In this document: positions 51,538-63,935 of the stretch, in pieces
Position numbering within the stretch: the stretch's first letter is position 1
How the letters are laid out: every line of letters begins with the position of its first letter
Source: Tenodera sinensis
Lineage: Eukaryota > Arthropoda > Insecta > Mantodea > Mantidae
DNA length: 64,000 bases
NCBI GenBank assembly: GCA_030765045.1
Contig: CM060968.1
Coordinates: 108,961,404 to 109,025,403, forward strand
Direction: 5' to 3'
The notes under the pieces: generated by a model
Database searches by the model: none
Told to the model about the DNA's origin: nothing
What the model saw: only the letters and a program-made list of their open reading frames with translations
Made by a program: the position numbers and the translations under genes

Positions 51538-54500
51538 CTAGTGAGTGTCAGTATCCAAATTATTGCATTCGAATGCATGAAATTTCGATTAGCGGATACT
51601 ACTACTAGTGAGTGACAGTATCCGAGAACTTGCATTCGAATGCATGAAATTTCGATTAGCGAATACTACTACTAGTTAGTGACAGTATCCGAATTGTTGC
51701 ATTCGAATGCATGAAATTTCGATTAGCGGATACTACTACTAGTGAGTGACAGTATCCGAGAACTTGCATTCGAATGCATGAAATTTCGATTAGCGAATAC
51801 TACTACTAGTGAGTGACAGTATCCGAGAACTTGCATTCGAATGCATGAACCTTCGATTAGCGAATACTACTACTAGTGAGTGACAGTATCCAAATTATTG
51901 CATTCGAATGCATGAAATTTCAATTAGCGAATACTGCTACTAGTGAGTGACAGTATCCGAATAACTGCATTCGAATGCATGAAATTTCGATTAGCGGATA
52001 CTACTACTAGTGAGTGACAGTATCCGAGAACTTGCATTCGAATGCATGAGATTTCGATTAGCGAATACTACTACTAGTGAGTGACAGTATCCGAGAACTT
52101 GCATTCGAATGCATGAAATTTCAATTAGCGAATACTACTACTAGTGAGTGACAGTATCCGAGTAATTGCATTCGAATGCATGAAATTTCGATTAGCGAAT
52201 ACTACTACTAGTGAGTGACAGTATCCGAATTATTGCATTCGAATGCATGAAATTTCGATTAGCGAATACTACTACTAGTGAGTGACAGTATCCGAGAACT
52301 TGCATTCGAATGCACGAGATTTCGATTAGCGAATACTACTACTAGTGAGTGACAGTATCCGAATTATTGCATTCGAATGCATGAAATTTCGATTAGCGAA
52401 TACTACTACTAATGAGTGACAGTATCCGAATTATTGCATTCGAATGCATGAAATTTCGATTAGCGGATACTACTACTAGTGAGTGACAGTATCCGAGAAC
52501 TTGCATTCGAATGCATGAGATTTCGATTAGCGAATACTACTACTAGTGTGTGACAGTATCCGAGAACTTGCATTCGAATGCATGAAATTTCAATTAGCGA
52601 ATACTACTACTAGTGAGTGACAGTATCCGAATTATTGCATTCGAATGCATGAAATTTCGATTAGCGAATACTACTACTAGTGAGTGACAGTATCCAAATT
52701 ATTGCATTCGAATGCATGAAATTTCGATTAGCGAATACTATTACTAGTGAGTGACAGTATCCGAATTATTGCATTGGAATGCATGAAATTTCGATTAGCG
52801 GATACTACTACTAGTGAGTGACAGTATCCGAGAACTTGCAATCGAATGCATGAAATTTCGATTAGCGAATACTACTACTAGTGAGTGACAGTATCCGAAT
52901 TATTGTATTCGAATGCATGAAATTTCGATTAGCGAATACTACTACTAGCGAGTGACAGTATCCGAATAACTGCATTCGAATGCATGAAATTTCGATTAGC
53001 GGATACTACTACTAGTGAGTGACAGTATCCGAGAACTTAAATTCGAATGCATGAGATTTCGATTAGCGAATACTACTACTAGTGAGTGACAGTATCCGAG
53101 AACTTGTATTCGAATGCATGAAATTTCAATTAGCGAATACTACTACTAGTGAGTGACAGTATCCGAGTAATTGCATTCGAATGCATGAAATTTCGATTAG
53201 CGAATACTACTACTAGTGAGTGACAGTATCCGAATTATTGCATTCGAATGCATGAAATTTCGATTAGCGAATACTACTACTAGTGAGTGACAGTATCCGA
53301 GAACTTGCATTCGAATGCATGAGATTTCGATTAGCGAATACTACTACTAGTGAGTGACAGTATCCGAATTATTGCATTCGAATGCATGAAATTTCGATTA
53401 GCGAATACTACTACTAATGAGTGGCAGTATCCGAATTATTGCATTCGAATGCATGAAATTTCGATTAGCGGATACTACTACTAGTGAGTCACAGTATCCG
53501 AGAACTTGCATTCGAATGCATGAGATTTCGATTAGCGAATACTACTACTAGTGTGTGACAGTATCCGAGAACTTGCATTCAAATGCATGAGATTTCGATT
53601 AGCGAATACTACCACTAGTGAGTGACAGTATACGAATTATTGCATTCGAATGCATGAAATTTCGATGAGCGAATACTACTACTAGTGAGTGACAGTATCC
53701 GAGAACTTGCATTCGAATGCATGAGATTTCGATTAGCGAATACTACTACTAGTGAGTGAGAGTATCCGAATTATTGCATTCGAATGCATAAAATTTCGAT
53801 TAGCGAATACTACTACTAGTGAGTGACAGTATCCGAATAATTGCATTCGAGTGCATGAAATTTCGATTAGCGGATACTACTACTAGTGAGTGACTGTATC
53901 CGAGAACTTGCATTCGAATGCATGAGATTTCGATTAGCGAATACTACTACTAGTGAGTGACAGTATCCGAATTATTGCATTCGAATGCATGAAATTTCGA
54001 TTAGCGAATACTACTACTAGTGAGTGGTAGTATCAGAGAACTTGCATTCGAATGCATGTAATTTCGATTAGCGAATACTTCTACTAGTGAGTGACTGTAT
54101 CCGAGAACTTGCATTCCAATGCATGAAATTTCGATTAGCGGATACTACTACTAGTGAGTGACAGTATCCGAGAACTTGCATTCGAATGCATGAAACTTCG
54201 ATTAGCGAATACTACTACTAGTGAGTGACAGTATCCGAATTATTGCATTCGAATGCATGAAATTTCGATTAGCGAATACTACTACTAGTGAGTGACAGTA
54301 TCCGAATTATTGCATTCGAATGCATGAAATTTCGATTAGCGAATACTACTACTAGTGAGTGACAGTATCCGAGAACTTGCATTCGAATGCATGAGATTTC
54401 GATTAGCGAATACTACGACTAGTGAGTGACAGTATCCGAGAACTTGCATTCCAATGCATGAGATTTCGATTAGCGAATACTACTACTAGTGAGTGACAGT

Positions 54501-55155
54501 ATCCGAGAACTTGCATTCGAATGCATGAGATTTCGATTAGCGAATACTACTACTAGTAGGTGACAGCATCCGAGAACCTGCATTCGAATGCATGAAATTT
54601 CGATTAGCGAATACTACTACTAGTGAGTGACAGTATCCGAGAACTTGCATTCAAATGCATGAAATTTCGATTAGCGAATACTACTACTAGTGAGTGGTAG
54701 TATCCGACAACTTGCATTCGAATGCATGTAATTTCGATTAGCGAATACTTCTACTAGTGAGTGACTGTATCCGAGAACTTGCATTCGAATGCATGAGATT
54801 TCGATTAGCGAATACTACGACTAGTGAGTGACAGTATCCGAGAACTTGCATTCGAATGCATGAGATTTCGATTAGCGAATACTACTACTAGTGAGTGACA
54901 GTATCCGAGAACTTGCATTCGAATGCATGAGATTTCGATTAGCGAATACTACTACTAGTGAGTGACCGTATCCGAGAACTTGCATTCGAATGCATGAAAT
55001 TTCGATTAGCGAATACTACTACTAGTGAGTTACAGTATCCGAGAACTTGCATTCAAATGCATGAGATTTCGATTAGCGAATACTACTACTAGTGAGTGAC
55101 AGTATCCGAATTATTGCATTCGAATGCATGAAATTTCGATTAGCGAATACTACTA
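51538..55155. repeat. 54-monomer unit, copy 2 (3618 bp)
   Basis: It is an exact-length tandem copy of 47920-51537 (markers at 51545, 51848, 52774, 53034, 53790, 54058, 54728). Differences from copy 1 are scattered single bases. Both copies carry the derived GTATCAGAG, CATTCCAATG, GTAGGTGACAGC and GTGACCG variants that the 61-64 kb region lacks. Confidence 0.9.
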
Positions 55156-58100
55156 CTAGTGAGTGTCAGTATCCAAATTATTGCATTCGAATGCATGAAA
55201 TTTCGATTAGCGGATACTACTACTAGTGAGTGACAGTATCCGAGAACTTGCATTCGAATGCATGAAATTTCGATTAGCGAATACTACTACTAGTTAGTGA
55301 CAGTATCCGAATTGTTGCATTCGAATGCATGAAATTTCGATTAGCGGATACTACTACTAGTGAGTGACAGTATCCGAGAACTTGCATTCGAATGCATGAA
55401 ATTTCGATTAGCGAATACTACTACTAGTGAGTGACAGTATCCGAGAACTTGCATTCGAATGCATGAACCTTCGATTAGCGAATACTACTACTAGTGAGTG
55501 ACAGTATCCAAATTATTGCATTCGAATGCATGAAATTTCAATTAGCGAATACTGCTACTAGTGAGTGACAGTATCCGAATAACTGCATTCGAATGCATGA
55601 AATTTCGATTAGCGGATACTACTACTAGTGAGTGACAGTATCCGAGAACTTGCATTCGAATGCATGAGATTTCGATTAGCGAATACTACTACTAGTGAGT
55701 GACAGTATCCGAGAACTTGCATTCGAATGCATGAAATTTCAATTAGCGAATACTACTACTAGTGAGTGACAGTATCCGAGTAATTGCATTCGAATGCATG
55801 AAATTTCGATTAGCGAATACTACTACTAGTGAGTGACAGTATCCGAATTATTGCATTCGAATGCATGAAATTTCGATTAGCGAATACTACTACTAGTGAG
55901 TGACAGTATCAGAGAACTTGCATTCGAATGCACGAGATTTCGATTAGCGAATACTACTACTAGTGAGTGACAGTATCCGAATTATTGCATTCGAATGCAT
56001 GAAATTTCGATTAGCGAATACTACTACTAATGAGTGACAGTATCCGAATTATTGCATTCGAATGCATGAAATTTCGATTAGCGGATACTACTACTAGTGA
56101 GTGACAGTATCCGAGAACTTGCATTCGAATGCATGAGATTTCGATTAGCGAATACTACTACTAGTGTGTGACAGTATCCGAGAACTTGCATTCGAATGCA
56201 TGAAATTTCAATTAGCGAATACTACTACTAGTGAGTGACAGTATCCGAATTATTGCATTCGAATGCATGAAATTTCGATTAGCGAATACTACTACTAGTG
56301 AGTGACAGTATCCAAATTATTGCATTCGAATGCATGAAATTTCGATTAGCGAATACTATTACTAGTGAGTGACAGTATCCGAATTATTGCATTGGAATGC
56401 ATGAAATTTCGATTAGCGGATACTACTACTAGTGAGTGACAGTATCCGAGAACTTGCAATCGAATGCATGAAATTTCGATTAGCGAATACTACTACTAGT
56501 GAGTGACAGTATCCGAATTATTGTATTCGAATGCATGAAATTTCGATTAGCGAATACTACTACTAGTGAGTGACAGTATCCGAGTAATTGCATTCGAATG
56601 CATGAAATTTCGATTAGCGAATACTACTACTAGTGAGTGACAGTATCCGAATTATTGCATTCGAATGCATGAAATTTCGATTAGCGAATACTACTACTAG
56701 TGAGTGACAGTATCCGAGAACTTGCATTCGAATGCATGAGATTTCGATTAGCGAATACTACTACTAGTGAGTGACAGTATCCGAATTATTGCATTCGAAT
56801 GCATGAAATTTCGATTAGCGAATACTACTACTAATGAGTGGCAGTATCCGAATTATTGCATTCGAATGCATGAAATTTCGATTAGCGGATACTACTACTA
56901 GTGAGTCACAGTATCCGAGAACTTGCATTCGAATGCATGAGATTTCGATTAGCGAATACTACTACTAGTGTGTGACAGTATCCGAGAACTTGCATTCGAA
57001 TGCATGAAATTTCAATTAGCGAATAGTACTACTAGTGAGTGACAGTATCCGAATTATTGCATTCGAATGCATGAAATTTCGATTAGCGAATACTACTACT
57101 AGTGAGTGACAGTATCCAAATTATTGCATTCGAATGCATGAAATTTCAATTAGCGAATACTACTACTAGTGAGTGACAGTATCCGAATTATTGCATTCGA
57201 ATGCATGAAATTTCGATTAGCGATTACTACTACTAGTGAGTGACAGTATCCGAATTATTGCATTCGAATGCATGAAATTTTGATTAGCGAATACTACTAC
57301 TAGTGTGTGACAGTATCCGAGAACTTGCATTCAAATGCATGAGATTTCGATTAGCGAATACTACCACTAGTGAGTGACAGTATACGAATTATTGCATTCG
57401 AATGCATGAAATTTCGATGAGCGAATACTACTACTAGTGAGTGACAGTATCCGAGAACTTGCATTCGAATGCATGAGATTTCGATTAGCGAATACTACTA
57501 CTAGTGAGTGAGAATATCCGAATTATTGCATTCGAATGCATAAAATTTCGATTAGCGAATACTACTACTAGTGAGTGACAGTATCCGAATAATTGCATTC
57601 GAGTGCATGAAATTTCGATTAGCGGATACTACTACTAGTGAGTGACTGTATCCGAGAACTTGCATTCGAATGCATGAGATTTCGATTAGCGAATACTACT
57701 ACTAGTGAGTGACAGTATCCGAATTATTGCATTCGAATGCATGAAATTTCGATTAGCGAATACTACTACTAGTGAGTGGTAGTATCAGAGAACTTGCATT
57801 CGAATGCATGTAATTTCGATTAGCGAATACTTCTACTAGTGAGTGACTGTATCCGAGAACTTGCATTCCAATGCATGAAATTTCGATTAGCGGATACTAC
57901 TACTAGTGAGTGACAGTATCCGAGAACTTGCATTCGAATGCATGAAACTTCGATTAGCGAATACTACTACTAGTGAGTGACAGTATCCGAATTATTGCAT
58001 TCGAATGCATGAAATTTCGATTAGCGAATACTACTACTAGTGAGTGACAGTATCCGAATTATTGCATTCGAATGCATGAAATTTCGATTAGCGAATACTA

Positions 58101-58907
58101 CTACTAGTGAGTGACAGTATCCGAGAACTTGCATTCGAATGCATGAGATTTCGATTAGCGAATACTACGACTAGTGAGTGACAGTATCCGAGAACTTGCA
58201 TTCGAATGCATGAGATTTCGATTAGCGAATACTACTACTAGTGAGTGACAGTATCCGAGAACTTGCATTCGAATGCATGAGATTTCGATTAGCGAATACT
58301 ACTACTAGTAGGTGACAGCATCCGAGAACCTGCATTCGAATGCATGAAATTTCGATTAGCGAATACTACTACTAGTGAGTGACAGTATCCGAGAACTTGC
58401 ATTCAAATGCATGAAATTTCGATTAGCGAATACTACTACTAGTGAGTGGTAGTATCCGACAACTTGCATTCGAATGCATGTAATTTCGATTAGCGAATAC
58501 TTCTACTAGTGAGTGACTGTATCCGAGAACTTGCATTCGAATGCATGAGATTTCGATTAGCGAATACTACGACTAGTGAGTGACAGTATCCGAGAACTTG
58601 CATTCGAATGCATGAGATTTCGATTAGCGAATACTACTACTAGTGAGTGACAGTATCCGAGAACTTGCATTCGAATGCATGAGATTTCGATTAGCGAATA
58701 CTACTACTAGTGAGTGACCGTATCCGAGAACTTGCATTCGAATGCATGAAATTTCGATTAGCGAATACTACTACTAGTGAGTTACAGTATCCGAGAACTT
58801 GCATTCAAATGCATGAGATTTCGATTAGCGAATACTACTACTAGTGAGTGACAGTATCCGAATTATTGCATTCGAATGCATGAAATTTCGATTAGCGAAT
58901 ACTACTA
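55156..58907. repeat. 56-monomer unit, copy 3 (3752 bp)
   Basis: It follows the 54-monomer order but lost three monomers (the GAATAACTGC, CTTAAATTCG and TTGTATTCG-TTTCAATTAG units expected after 56570) and gained five near 56966-57300 (including GAATAGTAC, K-TTTCAATTAG, GCGATTAC and TTTTGATTAG units), a net gain of two. Markers: 55163, 55466, 56392, 57542, 57810, 58480. Private: GTATCAGAG near 55907 and GAGAATATCC near 57512. Confidence 0.88.
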
Positions 58908-61900
58908 CTAGTGAGTGTCAGTATCCAAATTATTGCATTCGAATGCATGAAATTTCGATTAGCGGATACTACTACTAGTGAGTGACAGTATCCGAGAACT
59001 TGCATTCGAATGCATGAAATTTCGATTAGCGAATACTACTACTAGTTAGTGACAGTATCCGAATTGTTGCATTCGAATGCATGAAATTTCGATTAGCGGA
59101 TACTACTACTAGTGAGTGACAGTATCCGAGAACTTGCATTCGAATGCATGAAATTTCGATTAGCGAATACTACTACTAGTGAGTGACAGTATCCGAGAAC
59201 TTGCATTCGAATGCATGAACCTTCGATTAGCGAATACTACTACTAGTGAGTGACAGTATCCAAATTATTGCATTCGAATGCATGAAATTTCAATTAGCGA
59301 ATACTGCTACTAGTGAGTGACAGTATCCGAATAACTGCATTCGAATGCATGAAATTTCGATTAGCGGATACTACTACTAGTGAGTGACAGTATCCGAGAA
59401 CTTGCATTCGAATGCATGAGATTTCGATTAGCGAATACTACTACTAGTGAGTGACAGTATCCGAGAACTTGCATTCGAATGCATGAAATTTCAATTAGCG
59501 AATACTACTACTAGTGAGTGACAGTATCCGAGTAATTGCATTCGAATGCATGAAATTTCGATTAGCGAATACTACTACTAGTGAGTGACAGTATCCGAAT
59601 TATTGCATTCGAATGCATGAAATTTCGATTAGCGAATACTACTACTAGTGAGTGACAGTATCCGAGAACTTGCATTCGAATGCACGAGATTTCGATTAGC
59701 GAATACTACTACTAGTGAGTGACAGTATCCGAATTATTGCATTCGAATGCATGAAATTTCGATTAGCGAATACTACTACTAATGAGTGACAGTATCCGAA
59801 TTATTGCATTCGAATGCATGAAATTTCGATTAGCGGATACTACTACTAGTGAGTGACAGTATCCGAGAACTTGCATTCGAATGCATGAGATTTCGATTAG
59901 CGAATACTACTACTAGTGTGTGACAGTATCCGAGAACTTGCATTCGAATGCATGAAATTTCAATTAGCGAATACTACTACTAGTGAGTGACAGTATCCGA
60001 ATTATTGCATTCGAATGCATGAAATTTCGATTAGCGAATACTACTACTAGTGAGTGACAGTATCCAAATTATTGCATTCGAATGCATGAAATTTCGATTA
60101 GCGAATACTATTACTAGTGAGTGACAGTATCCAAATTATTGCATTGGAATGCATGAAATTTCGATTAGCGGATACTACTACTAGTGAGTGACAGTATCCG
60201 AGAACTTGCAATCGAATGCATGAAATTTCGATTAGCGAATACTACTACTAGTGAGTGACAGTATCCGAATTATTGTATTCGAATGCATGAAATTTCGATT
60301 AGCGAATACTACTACTAGTGAGTGACAGTATCCGAGTAATTGCATTCGAATGCATGAAATTTCGATTAGCGAATACTACTACTAGTGAGTGACAGTATCC
60401 GAATTATTGCATTCGAATGCATGAAATTTCGATTAGCGAATACTACTACTAGTGAGTGACAGTATCCGAGAACTTGCATTCGAATGCATGAGATTTCGAT
60501 TAGCGAATACTACTACTAGTGAGTGACAGTATCCGAATTATTGCATTCGAATGCATGAAATTTCGATTAGCGAATACTACTACTAATGAGTGGCAGTATC
60601 CGAATTATTGCATTCGAATGCATGAAATTTCGATTAGCGGATACTACTACTAGTGAGTCACAGTATCCGAGAACTTGCATTCGAATGCATGAGATTTCGA
60701 TTAGCGAATACTACTACTAGTGTGTGACAGTATCCGAGAACTTGCATTCGAATGCATGAAATTTCAATTAGCGAATAGTACTACTAGTGAGTGACAGTAT
60801 CCGAATTATTGCATTCGAATGCATGAAATTTCGATTAGCGAATACTACTACTAGTGAGTGACAGTATCCAAATTATTGCATTCGAATGCATGAAATTTCA
60901 ATTAGCGAATACTACTACTAGTGAGTGACAGTATCCGAATTATTGCATTCGAATGCATGAAATTTCGATTAGCGATTACTACTACTAGTGAGTGACAGTA
61001 TCCGAATTATTGCATTCGAATGCATGAAATTTTGATTAGCGAATACTACTACTAGTGAGTGACAGTATCCGAGAACTTGCATTCGAATGCATGAGATTTC
61101 GATTAGCGAATACTACTACTAGTGAGTGACAGTATCCGAATTATTGCATTCGAATGCAGGAAATTTCGATTAGCGAATACTACTACTAGTGAGTGACAGT
61201 ATCCGAATTGTTGCATTCGAATGCATGAAATTTTGATTAGCGAATACTACTACTAGTGAGTGACAGTATCCGAGAACTTGCATTCGAATGCATGAAATTT
61301 CAAATAGCGAATACTACTACTAGTGAGTGACAGTATCCGAGAACTTGCATTCGAATGCATGAGATTTCGATTAGCGAATACTACTACTAGTGAGTGAGAG
61401 TATCCGAATTATTGCATTCGAATGCATAAAATTTCGATTAGCGAATACTACTACTAGTGAGTGACAGTATCCGAATAATTGCATTCGAGTGCATGAAATT
61501 TCGATTAGCGGATACTACTACTAGTGAGTGACAGTATCCGAGAACTTGCATTCGAATGCATGAGATTTCGATTAGCGAATACTACTACTAGTGAGTGACA
61601 GTATCCGAATTATTGCATTCGAATGCATGAAATTTCGATTAGCGAATACTACTACTAGTGAGTGGTAGTATCCGAGAACTTGCATTCGAATGCATGTAAT
61701 TTCGATTAGCGAATACTTCTACTAGTGAGTGACTGTATCCGAGAACTTGCATTCGAATGCATGAAATTTCGATTAGCGGATACTACTACTAGTGAGTGAC
61801 AGTATCCGAGGACTTGCATTCGAATGCATGAAACTTCGATTAGCGAATACTACTACTAGTGAGTGACAGTATCCGAATTATTGCATTCGAATGCATGAAA

Positions 61901-62793
61901 TTTCGATTAGCGAATACTACTACTAGTGAGTGACAGTATCCGAATTATTGCATTCGAATGCATGAAATTTCGATTAGCGAATACTACTACTAGTGAGTGA
62001 CAGTATCCGAGAACTTGCATTCGAATGCATGAGATTTCGATTAGCGAATACTACGACTAGTGAGTGACAGTATCCGAGAACTTGCATTCGAATGCATGAG
62101 ATTTCGATTAGCGAATACTACTACTAGTGAGTGACAGTATCCGAGAACTTGCATTCGAATGCATGAGATTTCGATTAGCGAATACTACTACTAGTGAGTG
62201 ACAGCATCCGAGAACTTGCATTCGAATGCATGAAATTTCGATTAGCGAATACTACTACTAGTGAGTGACAGTATCCGAGAACTTGCATTCAAATGCATGA
62301 AATTTCGATTAGCGAATACTACTACTAGTGAGTGGTAGTATCCGAGAACTTGCATTCGAATGCATGTAATTTCGATTAGCGAATACTTCTACTAGTGAGT
62401 GACTGTATCCGAGAACTTGCATTCGAATGCATGAGATTTCGATTAGCGAATACTACGACTAGTGAGTGACAGTATCCGAGAACTTGCATTCGAATGCATG
62501 AGATTTCGATTAGCGAATACTACTACTAGTGAGTGACAGTATCCGAGAACTTGCATTCGAATGCATGAGATTTCGATTAGCGAATACTACTACTAGTGAG
62601 TGACAGTATCCGAGAACTTGCATTCGAATGCATGAAATTTCGATTAGCGAATACTACTACTAGTGAGTTACAGTATCCGAGAACTTGCATTCAAATGCAT
62701 GAGATTTCGATTAGCGAATACTACTACTAGTGAGTGACAGTATCCGAATTATTGCATTCGAATGCATGAAATTTCGATTAGCGAATACTACTA
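58908..62793. repeat. 58-monomer unit, copy 4 (3886 bp)
   Basis: It shares the three-monomer loss of copy 3, then from about 61050 carries five monomers where copy 3 has three (O, E with GCAGGAAATT, GAATTGTTGC/TTTTGATT, O with TTTCAAATAG, O). Beyond that it reverts to older states: GTATCCGAG rather than GTATCAGAG (61696 monomer), CATTCGAATG rather than CATTCCAATG, GTGAGTGACAGC rather than GTAGGTGACAGC, and GTGACAG rather than GTGACCG. The right part thus belongs to a different lineage from copies 1-3. Confidence 0.85.
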
Positions 62794-62860
62794 CTAGTGA
62801 GTGTCAGTATCCAAATTATTGCATTCGAATGCATGAAATTTCGATTAGCGAATACTACTA

Positions 62861-62930
62861 CTAGTGAGTGACAGTATCCGAATTATTGCATTCGAATGCA
62901 TGAAATTTCGATTAGCGGATACTACTACTA
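62861..62930. repeat. 70-bp monomer with an extra ACT triplet
   Basis: The unit ends GCGGAT followed by four ACT triplets before AGTGAG, against three in every other unit I checked. The 3-bp gain is the only length change of more than one base and is needed to make the unit count come out whole. Slippage in the short (ACT)n tract is the simplest explanation. Confidence 0.9.
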
Positions 62931-63935
62931 CTAGTGAGTGACAGTATCCGAGAACTTGCATTCGAATGCATGAAATTTCGATTAGCGAATACTACTACTG
63001 GTTAGTGACAGTATCCGAATTGTTGCATTCGAATGCATGAAATTTCGATTAGCGGATACTACTACTAGTGAGTGACAGTATCCGAGAACTTGCATTCGAA
63101 TGCATGAAATTTCGATTAGCGAATACTACTACTAGTGAGTGACAGTATCCGAGAACTTGCATTCGAATGCATGAACCTTCGATTAGCGAATACTACTACT
63201 AGTGAGTGACAGTATCCAAATTATTGCATTCGAATGCATGAAATTTCAATTAGCGAATACTACTACTAGTGAGTGACAGTATCCGAATAACTGCATTCGA
63301 ATACATGAAATTTCGATTAGCGGATACTACTACTAGTGAGTGACAGTATCCGAGAACTTGCATTCGAATGCATGAGATTTCGATTAGCGCATACTACTAC
63401 TAGTGAGTGACAGTATCCGAGAACTTGCATTCGAATGCATGAAATTTCAATTAGCGAATACTACTACTAGTGAGTGACAGTATCCGAGTAATTGCATTCG
63501 AATGCATGAAATTTCGATTAGCGAATACTACTACTAGTGAGTGACAGTATCCGAATTATTGCATTCGAATGCATGAAATTTCGATTAGCGAATACTACTA
63601 CTAGTGAGTGACAGTATCCGAGAACTTGCATTCGAATGCACGAGATTTCGATTAGCGAATACTACTACTAGTGAGTGACAGTATCCGAATTATTGCATTC
63701 GAATGCATGAAATTTCGATTAGCGAATACTACTACTAATGAGTGACAGTATCCGAATTATTGCATTCGAATGCATGAAATTTCGATTAGCGGATACTACT
63801 ACTAGTGAGTGACAGTATCCGAGAACTTGCATTCGAATGCATGAGATTTCGATTAGCGAATACTACTACTAGTGTGTGACAGTATCCGAGAACTTGCATT
63901 CGAATGCATGAAATTTCAATTAGCGAATACTACTA

